The notes under the pieces are model-generated. The model did no database searches, was not told where the DNA came from, and saw only the letters and a list, made by a program, of their open reading frames with translations. The position numbers and the translations under genes were made by a program. This document shows positions 1 through 10,700 of a stretch of DNA of 64,000 bases, piece by piece. The stretch is taken from assembly GCA_001586965.3 (NCBI GenBank), contig LUCW03000378.1:1-64000 (forward strand). The letters are read 5' to 3'. Numbering within the stretch: the stretch's first letter is position 1; each line of letters starts with the position of its first letter. This stretch comes from Sphaeroforma sirkka (lineage: Eukaryota; Opisthokonta; Ichthyosporea; Ichthyophonida).

Positions 1-1327
1 AAAGAGCAACACTAGTAAAGAACATCACTAGTAGCAAAATAAGAGAGCTGTCCATTATAAATATAACATACACAGAGTACAACTGATAGGAGCATACTTA
101 AAGGGCATCAAAATACAAATCTAGCTTTCAGAAGTAAATGTTCTCACAAAAGTACGATCGAATGCGATGGGCATACGAATACATCGTATAGAGACGGGTT
201 TGCAACAAACTCAAGAAGCATATACATATGAATATAGCTTTCAAAAGTAATTGGCCTTACAAGAATACGATCGAATGTAATGAGCATCCAAAAACATCGT
301 AAGGACAGGTCTTAACTAACAAAAGCAAAAAAAACACAAGAACAGAGAGTCCACAATAGGACTCATAACGCACATATAATCCACTTGCTATATGAAGCTA
401 CAAGCACAGGCTAGCACACAATGAAGCCAACGTTCATTGCAACAGTTTGCACAAGCATTCAAATCACATCGATTGATATTATCGATTGATATTATATTAT
501 ATACACACATATACTACAATATGACAATATCAAGATTAAACACAAGACAAGAAAGCACGAGTATGAACTGCACAGCAATTACTAGACACGTGATAACAAA
601 CATACGGAATCGACAACGAACACAGAGAAGTGAGAAATCAGATCTGGCATAATCAATGCCACACAAAGATCAATAAAAGGAAGAAGTCTCAGTAAAAAAA
701 AGGGCACAAGTTATCTTCATTGTCAAGACATTCACACGTTTACATCAAGAACGTTAGCAACGATAAGACCTGATTACTACGCACAGTATAGACAGTATCG
801 AAACGCTACATACGACAGTACATCGAAAAGTAGGGGTAACAGTAATGTCAGAAACCATTACATACACAGACATCCTGCAATAGGAAAAGACCAATACAGG
901 GTACTATATAAGCACAAGACCTAGATAATAGAGATCCAATACATAGAATCGAATGTCACAACAATGTTGAGGACCCACAACAAATGCAATTCGCACACAT
1001 AAGATTCAGACCAAAGCAATCACGCAGGACACACATAAGCCCCGAACATAGGTGATACAAGCACGGTAGAACTTTATAATAATTACGAAGAATAACCCAT
1101 CACGCGCACACTTAGTGTAGACGTCAAGTACACATAAATATGACATACAACGTGACACTGACACATATACACACGAGCAGTGATATATCAGAACAGATCC
1201 ATAAGTTGGCTCAAATTGAAGTGTATATTCCGACAAAGCATAGTCTATACAAAACTGGATATATCCGACAGAGCCACAGTTCGATACAAGAATCACACAG
1301 TTCGATACGAGACCGAACATCAAGAGG

Positions 1328-1520
1328 TGACGTCAACAGGACCGAACTTCTTCGTTGAAGCCAACAGGACCGAACTTCTTCGTTGACGTCACTAGGACCG
1401 AACATCTCATTGAGAACGCACATGAGGAATTATTTTTTATATGACGGAATAAGTACAAGTGACGTCACATGTAACGAAATAAGCTTGACTAACAAACACC
1501 GTTTTAACCCCTCATAAATA
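1328..1520 (+). promoter_or_regulatory. Putative promoter: three CRE palindromes and a TATA-like box
   Basis: Perfect TGACGTCA octamers occur at 1,328-1,335, 1,384-1,391 and 1,460-1,467. A TATA-like stretch (TCATAAATAC) lies near 1,513. TGACGTCA is the established binding site of CREB/ATF-type bZIP factors. The W-type leader (CAAAGCAACAAGC and onward) starts just downstream. That this is the promoter of the W copy is inferred from order and spacing. Confidence 0.45.
1329..1413 (+). repeat. 28-bp tandem repeat, three units
   Basis: Three head-to-tail units start at 1,329, 1,357 and 1,385. They share the core AGGACCGAAC followed by TTCTTCGTT in the first two. Units 1 and 3 begin with GACGTCA, so the array also supplies CRE-type sites. 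It lies just upstream of a TATA-like box and the W leader. Confidence 0.75.
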
Positions 1521-1529
1521 CAGGGGACA

Positions 1530-2316
1530 AAGCAACAAGCTACCGGGCCATACACCACGGTATATACACTTCCCGCGGAAGTACAGCAAAGCAACAACAA
1601 TATAATAGTAAGTAAAATAAATCCGATTTTTTTATTTTATGAATTATTACTAAAGAGGGGTGAAGCGCGCTTTCGCACAAAAACATAACCAGAGTCTTTA
1701 TTAATAATCCATTAACACCCACACACCAACGCAGACATCTGGAAATGCCAACGGCAACCAGAACCGGCGTGTATGGTGGTGGGGAGGGAAGTGAAGGCAC
1801 AGATGACATGGGGGTCAGCCTATCAGGTGTCCAAGCCAAGACAGTAGTTCCGGCCAGCCTACACCAGCTGGGGCACCCATCCTAGCGTCAGCAATGCGTT
1901 TAGAAATAGACACGAGTATCTGTCAAGGCAATCATGTCCTGGTGAGTCGGTTTGTGTCCAAGTTGGAACAAACAGCACCAGTGCCCATACCAACTCTACA
2001 CAAGATGAGAGTATGCATCTATGACTAACAGCCAGAGCGCCGCAGGACACTAGTGTATGCGGAGCTCAGACGACGATATTACCAAGCGATCAACGACTGT
2101 GGTGACGATGAGGAAGATGAACTCATTCAAATAAGTCAGTACATTAGTGAGCTAGAACTCATGCGCTCACGCTTGGGCGATCAGATAAATGAACCACATC
2201 TTGCAAAACTACTCAAGACTACAGAGTTTCCTAAGATGCCTAAAGTTAGTTACTTAAGAATGGAAAACTGTGAAGATATTATAGAGTTTAGAACAATGTC
2301 GCTAAATGTACTTTGA
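1530..2316 (+). mobile_element. W-family LTR retrotransposon, 5' leader and gag start (fossil W0)
   Basis: The leader and first gag part match the W copy at 32,600-33,404. Both share CAAAGCAACAAGC, CACTTCCCGCGGAAGT and a Gag segment reading GDDEEDELIQ at about 2,100. The Gag piece (2,053-2,316) is acidic and helical-looking. The element is broken and only its 5' end is present. A repeat with GTCACTAAATGTAC ends follows it. Family assignment rests on similarity within this window. Confidence 0.6.
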
Positions 2317-2711
2317 AAATGTGGAAAAGTCACTATATGTACACTCACCCTTTTTCTCTATTAAAACGTACTGAAATATGGATCAAATATATACAAATGT
2401 ACATTTAGTGACAATTACAATTTTTTTATGTACATTTAGTGACTTTATCGTGCAAAATTTGCTTAAATTTAAGTTAAAGAGCCTTCGGCTATATTCATTT
2501 TTTACGAATAAATGTGTTGAGGGTGTACACTCACCCTTTTTCTCTATTAAAACGTACTGAAATATGGATCAAATATATACAAATGTACATTTAGTGACAA
2601 ATGCAATTTTTTTTATGTACATTTAGTGACTTTATCGTGCAAAACTTGCTTAAATTTAAGTTAAAGAGCCTTCGGCTATATTCATTTTTTACGAATAAAT
2701 GTGTTGAGGGG
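2299..2711. repeat. Short-TIR (MITE-like) repeat with a 186-bp tandem duplication
   Basis: GTCACTAAATGTAC and its complement recur many times. A 186-bp unit starting GTACACTCACCC at 2,339 repeats from 2,525. Each unit carries GTACATTTAGTGAC motifs facing both ways. A smaller relative lies at 15,626-15,768. The repeat begins where the W0 gag match ends, which suggests insertion there. No transposase is visible. It could be a non-autonomous DNA transposon or a small satellite. Confidence 0.5.
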
Positions 2712-2767
2712 GGGTATGTTGTCTTTTACTTATGGTGTTGATATATGCTGCTTCATTCAAGCTTATC

Positions 2768-3204
2768 TCACTGCCTGGTTCGCAACTCACGTGGTCTGTG
2801 AAGCTCTTTTACAGGAATATACGAGAATAGTGTGTCGGAAATCCATTTTCTAATTCTGTTGTCATGTTGGACGCTTGTGACATTCGTATGAGGACAATGC
2901 CTCCAAATCATGCACAAGTTGTGGATTTTCTGATACTGCTCTAGCATAGGCACAAAGCAAACCCCCACAGCGAAAGCTGTCGTGTTGGTTTATACCGCCT
3001 ACTTTGGCTGTATGTAAAATTATCTGTGAGGTACCTTTTCATCCATCGTACTATATAATTGAATTTTTCGTCAGCTCTAACAGGATTTGGCATACCATCT
3101 AAAATAGTAACTGTAGCGTTAGTTGTGTACAATGTAACAATCGCCAAATTCCAATGTGCGTTGCTATGATTCCATGGGATCAATACAGAGATCCTTTCGG
3201 ACAC
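2768..3204 (-). pseudogene. Ulp1-like (C48) cysteine peptidase, broken fragment
   Basis: The minus strand encodes the signature of the Ulp1/SENP (C48) fold. There is a His-Trp in SNAHWNLAIV at about 3,150, an Asp in TILDGMP at about 3,105, then a Gln and Cys in QHDSFRCGG at about 2,970. The order and spacing (HW, D, Q, C) match the family's catalytic set. A basic C-terminal tail reaches 2,768. In cells these enzymes remove SUMO-like modifiers; C48 domains are also carried by several eukaryotic transposons. The gene is broken and has no visible N-terminal region. Just upstream (3,213-3,284) is the stretch also found in front of the X3 gag, so it may have been carried by, or fused to, an X-like element. 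Family call fairly sure, origin unknown. Confidence 0.6.
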
Positions 3205-3212
3205 CTGTGGTG

Positions 3213-3284
3213 GTGTAAACTTCGATGGAAATTACTAGGTTTCAAACTATAATAAACTAAAATACAATTTAGTCAGTTAGGATA
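3213..3284 (-). repeat. X-leader segment shared with 57,246-57,320
   Basis: CCTAACTGACTAAATTG, then TTTTAGTTTA and AATTTCCATCGAAGTTTACA, appear here (minus) and at about 57,246-57,320 (plus) upstream of the X3 gag. Here the segment joins X1 reverse transcriptase on one side and the C48 peptidase on the other. Both copies reach a pyrimidine-rich or ACCACAG stretch that resembles a 3' splice site. It is probably 5' leader of the X family. Confidence 0.55.
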
Positions 3285-3288
3285 CTCA

Positions 3289-6200
3289 GGGTGCGTCCAT
3301 TACTTTACTTTTGACTAGTTTAAATGCATCATCACATTCTTTAGTCCAAAGCTTTCCCAAAGGTCCTTTGTGCATCCGTAGGTGACTGAAAGGCTTTAAG
3401 TAATGAGAAAGATGCGGTACCGAATCCGAGAAGAAGTTAACAAACCCACACACAGAGTTCACATCTCTTCCAGTAATTGGTGTTGATAAATCCAACAGAA
3501 ACTGTTTCTTGCCAGGATCAATTTCTACCCCTGCTGCAGATACTTTGTAGCCAGGTAAGTGTATAGTATCTTTAGCAAAAGAACACTTGTCTTCGTTAAT
3601 CTTAAGTTTAGCATGATTAAGTCGCTTTAAGACTTCTTGAACGAGTTTAGCATGTTCATGTGCTGTCTTTGTAAAGATAACTATATCATCTAAATAGACT
3701 GAAACGTTATACGACAGGTCCGCAAATAGTTCCATCATAACTTGTTGGAAGAAAGAAGGTAACATGTGTAAGCCTTCAGGTGCACCTTTAAACTGGTACT
3801 TCTTACCTTGCCAAGTAAAGGAAAAGTATTTCCTATGAGGCTCATATATCTGTAGTTGATGGAATGCAGCTTTTAAGTCTATCTTGGAAAGATAGTCGCA
3901 CCCTCCATTTTGCGTAGTATCTTGCTTATCTTAGGTAAGGGAAAACTATGTTGCGGAATTAGTTTGTTGATTGGCGACAGGTCTAGTACTACTCTTGTTT
4001 TACTAAACGTTCCATCAGATTTATATTGATCGACCGCTAAGAGAGCTAAGTTAACTGGGGTTGCATCATAATTGATTTCAATTAGACCCTGTTTTAACCA
4101 ATCTTCGATTTGGGTTTTGACAACGTCTTTGTGTCTCCAACTCACGTAGTTATGTGAAGGACACTTTAACTTAGAGAAGTCGACGTTTGTTAAGTCAAGT
4201 CTAACGTACCCATTAGAGAACTTAAACATACACCAGTCAGTTATTGCAATCTTCCTGTTTTGTATAATTAAGTCCATAATTATATCGGTGAAGTGCGGAA
4301 TCATATCCTTTGCTTCACCTTCCGGAGGTTTAGGTATCTTTAACATATTATCATCTGACTGATATTTATTCGGGTCTAGCCTATTAGGCAGACCAGTGAG
4401 TGTTATACCTAAACTGAGAAGATCAGTCATACTTATAATTAAATCGTATTTCTGAGACATGTCAGTAACGATTAGGTGAGTCTTCACTTCTCTTCTATCT
4501 GACAGCATTAAGTGTGCATAGTCAATGGCTTGTTCGCAAGTAGTTACTTTGCCATTTCCCAAGATTAAATCAGTTGTTTCGTTATGGACAGCCATATCTG
4601 TAGCGTAGGCTACTCGGCGTGAGATAGCAGAGACTTCAGCCCCTGGATCAAATAGTGCCATAACTTTTTCTCCATTTACGAAAACTGTTTGAAAGATACG
4701 TTCATCTCCTTTGGTATAGCTTTTATTGAACATTTTCTCATAATCTTGCTCTAGTGCGCACATATGGTACTGTCAGTGCTTAACTTGGACGTCCGGTAAG
4801 TCCTTGCAATCCTCTTTGTGCCAACCGTTAGTACCCTTGCAAGTAGCACACTCTTTCATATAGTGTCCAAAATCTGGCTTGCCTGGTGCACACTTAACAG
4901 GGTCGTGTCTACCATTCCACTTGCCATTACGTTTTGTGAGGTTGTAACCACACTTCTTGCAAGGCGCTCTCACCTTCTTATCACCTTTCGGTTCGGTAGA
5001 AGTAGAGCCAGTACCCCCCCTCCAGTAGTAGTGCGAGGTTTCTTAGTACTACGCGCAGTATTAGTCTCTACTGCGTTTCGCTTAGTGGGCTGGGTGTAGC
5101 TCGTGGTACTAAGTACTCTAGTAGAGGAATTGGTATGCTTGTGTACTATCTTCTCAAAGACAGACCAAGGCATAGATCGCAAATCACCATAGGCGATGAT
5201 GTCATCATTGACTTTCTTAAAGAGGTTAGCTCCCAGAGTCTCCATCATCTGACAAATTAATAAATATTCGCCAGTATAGGTACGACCACCCATCCGAGTA
5301 TTCATATGTGTCATATGAGCTAGAGCACCTCGAATAGTGGTATCGTTCGCAAAGAACTTGCGAGACTCTAAAAGTTCACGGTCACGTGCATCTTCAAAAA
5401 AAGGTGTTAAGTATATTATCACGCAACTGGTGCCAGGGGTAGGGCTTTCCAGTTGGGCTCATGAACCTTCAAGATAGTTCGCCATTCACCTGGCTCACAG
5501 AAATGGATAAAGGCATTCATCATCTGCTTATCCTTAAGGCTGGCAGACTCCTTAAGTTGGTCGAAGGCCTTCAGTGTCTCCACTGTACTCTCATTAGTAG
5601 AGAAATCGACCTCAGCCTGCGCGTTACCTAGCTGCTTTATAAAGCTTGGTTCTAAGTGTTCACGAGGCTCATGCTCAGTGCTACGGGCTGCTAGTGCCAA
5701 GATGGTGTCTATTTCCTTTCTCTTGTTATCGATTAGATAGCGAATTTTATCCGCTTTCCTATCGTCAAGGTCAGAGTCATTCAATAGACGGTCCTCAAGG
5801 ACTTGCATACCAGAGCGTAATAGCCCGAGACGAGTATGTCTGGTTCTCACTTCCTCATCCTCAGGATTAGAGCGGGAACTCTCTAACGAGGTACTGGTGT
5901 AGCGATTGCCAAAATCGTGATTACAAGGGTTAGTTGGCAAATGAGGGTCGATATTACGAGGATGGTAAGCCTCATCGAGTTCCATACGATCATATCCTCT
6001 GACAGGGTTAGGTTTGTCAAGAGGATGGTCAATGGTAGCATCAGAGCTATAGAGATTAAATTTTGAAATATATTTTTCTCTCGCCAGTGGTAACTGGCTT
6101 AGTGGTAAACATACTGGCTGGTAAACCAGTAGGTCTCGGGTTCGAAACTCGGCCCGGATTTTTTTTTCTTCTTCTTCGGTATAGGAAGAATATCAGCCAA

Positions 6201-6701
6201 GTGGGACACGATAGAGGGGTCCACAACTGCTGCTGCCGCTAGCTCCTTCAAGAGCGCTTCAGTGCGGTTCAATTGCCGTCGAGATTGAGAGGATCCAACC
6301 ACTCGTTGTCGAGTTATGGCGTCCTCAGCTTCGGCCCCAAGATTTGAGCTGAATGGAATGGCTTCTCCATCGATGGCGAAACCGAAATTTTCGGACAGGT
6401 CCAATACTTCCTTTTCACTCCGGATTTGTGCTGGAGTGTCCTTTAGATGTGGAGTTATAATGCCCCCCGACATTCGTATCCACGAATTTTCCAGCCTTTC
6501 GACGTTTATCCCCAATATTTGACGGCACGTGGTCAGGGGGGGGGCAAGCTGGGGTCCTGAGCTTCACTCCTAGGTGATACACGGACGCTGGCGAGCCTTT
6601 CCGCGGTAGTAGATACCTCTTCTTCCAAGGCTTTAGGATCCGACGAGTCATCCTCAGAATAATCCTCTGTACCAACCTCAGAATTGGCTTCCCCAACAGT
6701 T
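3289..6701 (-). mobile_element. X-family Ty3/gypsy element, copy X1 (fossil)
   Basis: Read from high to low coordinates the parts are: Gag (6,701-4,970) with a basic PKKKKKK stretch, a helical central region and a Cys-rich domain (CKKCGYNL, CATCKG) near 4,800-4,980; an aspartic protease region (LFDPGAEVSAIS) near 4,640; and reverse transcriptase with QHSFPLPKI near 3,940 and YLDDIVIF near 3,690. The match ends in the thumb of RT at about 3,289. Its gag is cut at 6,701 by the LTR of element A. The copy is broken, with about half a dozen breaks. It is clearly homologous to X2 and X3 and older than A. Confidence 0.85.
6083..6167 (+). ncRNA. tRNA-Thr-like Pol III unit inside X1 gag (antisense)
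   Basis: An A-box (TGGCTTAGTGG, 6,095-6,105), an anticodon-arm-like hairpin (ACTGG...CCAGT with GGT in the loop), a B-box (GGTTCGAAACT, 6,139-6,149) and a T9 run (6,159-6,167) follow in tRNA order and spacing. The anticodon arm is one base shorter than the usual tRNA-Thr arm, and the acceptor stem does not pair well. It is therefore a tRNA-derived sequence rather than a working tRNA gene. It lies antisense to the X gag and recurs in X2 and X3. Confidence 0.6.
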
Positions 6702-6948
6702 TGTAGTAAGTATACGCGAGACAACTGTATCTCAACGTTCTCCCTCCTCAGGGAGGGGGACGTTGTTCATTTATTAGTAATTATAAACAGTATACCTAAA
6801 ATGACTGACTCTTAAATGAGTCATTAATCATGTGCTGTAAACCAGCAAAACCCTAAAACCCAGTTTATCAGATTATTCTGATAAACTGTAAAACTTGTAA
6901 TAAACCTAAAATAATCAAGTAAATATAAGTACTTGTATTCTGACCACA
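6702..6948 (-). repeat. 3' LTR of element A
   Basis: The 247-bp repeat runs TGTGGTCAG...CTTACTACA in the element's sense and nearly matches 14,520-14,766. It contains an AATAAA, the bZIP-type palindrome TGACTCTTAAATGAGTCA, the inverted repeat GTTTATCAGA/TCTGATAAAC and a GC-rich hairpin (CCTCC/GGAGG) inside AACGT/ACGTT. Confidence 0.93.
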
Positions 6949-6949
6949 A

Positions 6950-6958
6950 CCCCCCCCC
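6950..6958 (-). promoter_or_regulatory. Polypurine tract of element A
   Basis: A run of nine G on the minus strand lies one base from the 3' LTR. This is the usual place and composition for the plus-strand primer of an LTR retrotransposon. It fixes the element's orientation as minus. Confidence 0.8.
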
Positions 6959-7021
6959 AAACTGAAGCACTGAACAAAGCAGTGTGCCAGTTTCAGAGAT
7001 GATAAGAATAGCATAGTACCT

Positions 7022-7193
7022 TATGTGCTGGCATTATCCTCGAGAGCTAGAGCATTGTGCTGGCATTTATCCTCGAGAGCTAGAGCATTGTGCTGGCATT
7101 TATCCTCGAGAGCTAGAGCATTGTGCTGGCATTTATCCTCAGAGAGCTAGAGCATTGTGCTGGCATTTTACCTCAGAGAGCTAGAGGACCCGA
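7022..7193 (-). repeat. 33-bp tandem array in the 3' region of A
   Basis: Five head-to-tail units of about 33 bp carry TGTGCTGGCATTTATCCTC and GAGAGCTAGAGCAT (plus-strand reading). They lie between the chromodomain end and the polypurine tract. An almost identical array sits in B at 23,360-23,523. No coding role is evident. Confidence 0.85.
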
Positions 7194-7393
7194 TGTGTAC
7201 GTCTCGAGCGACCCGTCGTGTTTGAATTCTTGAAGCTACTGTTCATCTGTGTCAGCATATAGGAGTTTGGCAAGTACAATATAGGACTGTATTTGTGTCG
7301 GAGAAAAACTGCCAGTGGCAGAAACCGTGCAAACCATTAACCCGCTGTTTCAAAACAATGCCCAAGGAGTTGTTTGATTGATTTCGCTGTGTT

Positions 7394-7670
7394 ATACTCC
7401 GAAGCAAGAGTGGCTCATTTAACCTCGCGAGCTTGAGCCGCTGACGATTTTCCCTCGCGAGCTCGAGTGGCTGGTTTATACTCGGGAGCTAGAGTCGCTG
7501 CTTTTTTATACTCAAGAGCTCGAGTGGCTGGTTTATACTCGGGAGCTAGAGTTGCTGGTTTATACTCGGGAGCTAGAGTCGCTGCTTTTTATACTCAAGA
7601 GCTCGAGTGGCTGGTTTATACTCGGGAGCTAGAGTTGCTGGTTTATGCTCCAGAGCTTGAGCTCGATATC
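7394..7670 (-). repeat. Second tandem array in A (GAGCTCGAGTGGCTGGTTTA type)
   Basis: Units of about 30-50 bp alternate GGGAGCTAGAGTYGCTG and AAGAGCTCGAGTGGCTG, joined by TTTATACTC. Some units have extra T. The corresponding array in B (23,737-24,012) has a slightly different unit order, so it changes by slippage or unequal exchange. It lies directly after the chromodomain end. Confidence 0.8.
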
Positions 7671-7700
7671 CGAGAACAAAGTTATATTGAAGATAAAGTA

Positions 7701-10700
7701 TTAGAACTGTGCACGTTGGCGCTTACGTGTCCGTGTCTGCGAAGCTTTGTGGTAGGCCGCGATATCGTTGGCATCATCAAAAGCTTCTGCTGTTTCCCAC
7801 GTTGGTTCGCCTTCTCGCCATCTCACCAGGTATTCTAATTTCCCCGTCTCATCATTCGTACGATGTGTGATAATATGGCGAAACTCAACCCCTCCTTCGG
7901 TCCATAAGTCTTCGTTAATTGGTGGGTCTGTGCGTCTATGCACTAAACGGAGGAGTTCCACCCGTACCGGTTTGGTCTTGAATTCTGGTGGGGCGGAACC
8001 ATCCTTGTTCGCTAACTCGTAGCGTTGGCCGTGTCTAGCTTTGACTACATATGGTCCAAACAATGGCCGCATAGCCTTCGTTGTTCGGCCTTCTGATCGT
8101 ACCATGACCACATCTCCTTCGTCGAAATGTACCAAGTCGTGAGCATGCAGGCGGTCAAATGTCGTCGTAAGCTTGCCTGTATACTTCTTGGTAATGTGGT
8201 GGAGGGTCGACAATATAGTGTCCTGTAACTGGTCTAATCGTTGTGCCCAGGTGTCATTCGTCATCGGCTGAGAATCCGGTAACTCGTCCGTGAAATCGGC
8301 GAACGGAACATGGCGGCGGCCAAAGTACACGCTAAACGGTGCACTCTTATGGCGACGGGATATCCGAAGGTTCTGGTATAGCATCGTAAACGGAAGGCGT
8401 TCGTCCCATCGAAGGGAACTGCCTCACAGTATTGTCGAATAGAACGTGTAATCTCCTTGTGACGTCGTTCTGCCGCGCCCAGCACTTGGGGTCGATATGG
8501 TGGAGACACCTTATGTAGCATCCCCACTTCCTGGATCAGAAGCTCCACTAACTTGTTGGTGAACTCCTTCCCCATGTCTGTTTGGATTTTACGGGGAAAC
8601 CATGTTCGCCAAAAATCTCTATGAGTGTCTGTGTCGTGGTTTCCTTTGTCTTGTCCGGTGTGGCTCGAAGGATAGAATAGCCTGTGGCGATGTCTAAGAC
8701 GTGAAGAATATAATTGTTCTTGCGTCTGGACTCCAGTGGCATCGGGATGTAGTCCACTTGAATATGGTCCCACGGGTAGCGTGCATCGATGCTAATCATC
8801 GGGTGGAAACCTTTACGAAGTGTGTCCTGTCCCAAACATGTGCCACATTGCCGCTTAACTTCTGTGGCTAACTCAAGTGCCCCTGGCCAAATGTGACCGT
8901 TCTGACGAAGTTGTTGGACTGTGTCCGCCGCCCCATGATGTCCTTGTTCGTGTTGCGCTTGCGTGAGTTGCGTACGACGCTGTTTCTCCGCCGGACTCGC
9001 TTGTGCAAACGCCGGTTGACCCTCTGCATCTGCCAGTGCCACTGAGATTTCTCGCGCTGTGTCTAAGCACATGACATATTTTGTATGCTTTGGTTCTGCA
9101 AAACCAAGTCGCTGTGAAAACAGCGGGTCCAGTTTGAATCCATTGGGAGGACCCACCCGTGCTACTACGGTATGATCCCATGGTGTCTTCCCACATGCGT
9201 ACTTAGCGTACTTGAGGAACGTGTGTGGTGTCCGTGGTACCAGCACCGGTTCTGTCTGCAATAACTGCTTGAACAGGTCGAACCATGGTGCTCTTGGTAC
9301 CCATGGTAGACATACTGTGGCCCGTGCGCCGTCGGCTCGTATCTTGCGTAACATCCTGTGTATCTGTTCCCAAGGCGGGTTCATCCATCCATCGACTATC
9401 GACCAGTCGTGGGCAAACGCTCCTTCCCCATCATCCTTCGTCCAGAACCGAGGAAGCTGAGCGTTGGTTGGGTCCGCAAATACATCTATGTCATTCGGTC
9501 CAAAGTGTTGTTGCGCTTGTTCAAAGTAACTAGGGAATAACTGCCAGCCGTCGGTATACATTATTTCGAGTTCGTCCTGCTCCGCTGTCCCTCGTGTACT
9601 CTACTTAACATGTCCGGGAGCACATTTGTCTCTCCTGGTATATGCGATATGGTAAAGTTGAATGGCGCGATGATATGATGCCATCTCTGAAGCATCGGAT
9701 TAAGCTTGAGCTGTGTGTTCATATACACAAGGGCCTTGTGGTCCGTGAAGACCGCAAACCGTTGCCCATCCAAGTATTCCCTGAAATGTGTCAGTCCATA
9801 TACCAATGCCAGTAACTCCTTCATAGGTGTGGCGTAGTTCTGTTGCGCATGGTTCAGAGTCTTACTAAAGAACATTAAGTAATGTTTCTTACCGTTGACC
9901 CATTGGAATAGCGCTCCCCTAAACCGTAATCGCTAGCGTCGGTTTCCAAGTTCAGAGGAATGCCGTCGACCGGAAAGTGTAACGCCACAGCATTCACCAC
10001 TGCGCCCTTCATTGCCTGCCACGCCTGTGCATGTCTCTCCTCCCAACGATCACCTATCAACTCCTTTGGTTTGAGTTTGCAAAATTCGCGCAAGGGTGCA
10101 ACCGTGTTCGCGAAATTAGGCAGATGTTCGTGGAGGTAATTTGCTAAACCCAACGCCGAGGCTATATCTTTGTATCGTAGTGGTGTGGGCCAGTCGATCA
10201 GCTTGGCCTGCTTTTCATGGTCAATGTCAATGCCTTGTGCCGATACTTTCTTCCCTAGGATCATGACTTCGGAGATAGCGAAGTGGCACTTGGCAGGGTT
10301 AAGCTTAAAACTGTGGTATGTTAAGCGTTGTATCACCTTCTGCACCGTCCCTAACGTGTTCGTCATAACCGTCACTGGCGATAACTATGTCATCGATATA
10401 GTGGTGAACCGGTAAGCCATCAAGTATTGTACTCAAGGTACGTTGAAACTGCTGCGTGAGTACATGAAGACCGAACGGTGCTGATGTGAACGAGTACTGA
10501 TAACGTTCGTGTGTAAAACAAAATAAGTATTGTGAGTCTGGATGGATGGGCAGCCTGTGATATGCAGCCGATATGTCCAGCGTCGTGTAGTACTTCTTAC
10601 TCTTGAGGCGAGATATGAGTTCGTTGACCTTGGGGATCAGGAACTGGTCACCAGGAATAAGCGCGTTAACGGCACGCATGTCTAAACACACGCGTACCTT

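Larger units (their letters stand above)
1..1530. other. A-rich DNA with no recognisable gene
   Basis: I see no convincing coding sequence here. Open frames are short and low in complexity. The composition is A/C-rich on the plus strand. The right part (about 1,316-1,530) looks like the upstream half of an LTR or promoter, because it leads into the W-type leader that is shared with 32,600-33,100. The far left could be the same LTR or unrelated spacer. Confidence 0.4.

Noticed and set aside
1140-1423. Overlapping open frames over the CRE repeat region
   Set aside because: All are short, overlap on both strands and follow the tandem repeat; no family similarity.
6840-6880. Telomere-like CCCTAAAACCC in the A/B LTR
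   Set aside because: It is a single short match repeated only because the LTR is repeated; there is no tandem telomeric array.
7022-7193. Regular repeats resembling a CRISPR array
   Set aside because: Units are directly adjacent with no unique spacers, the context is a eukaryotic retroelement, and no cas genes are present.
9203-9540. Plus-strand open frames opposite the A integrase and Dam-like region, repeated in B
   Set aside because: They are antisense shadows of pol; they recur in B only because the elements are near-identical.
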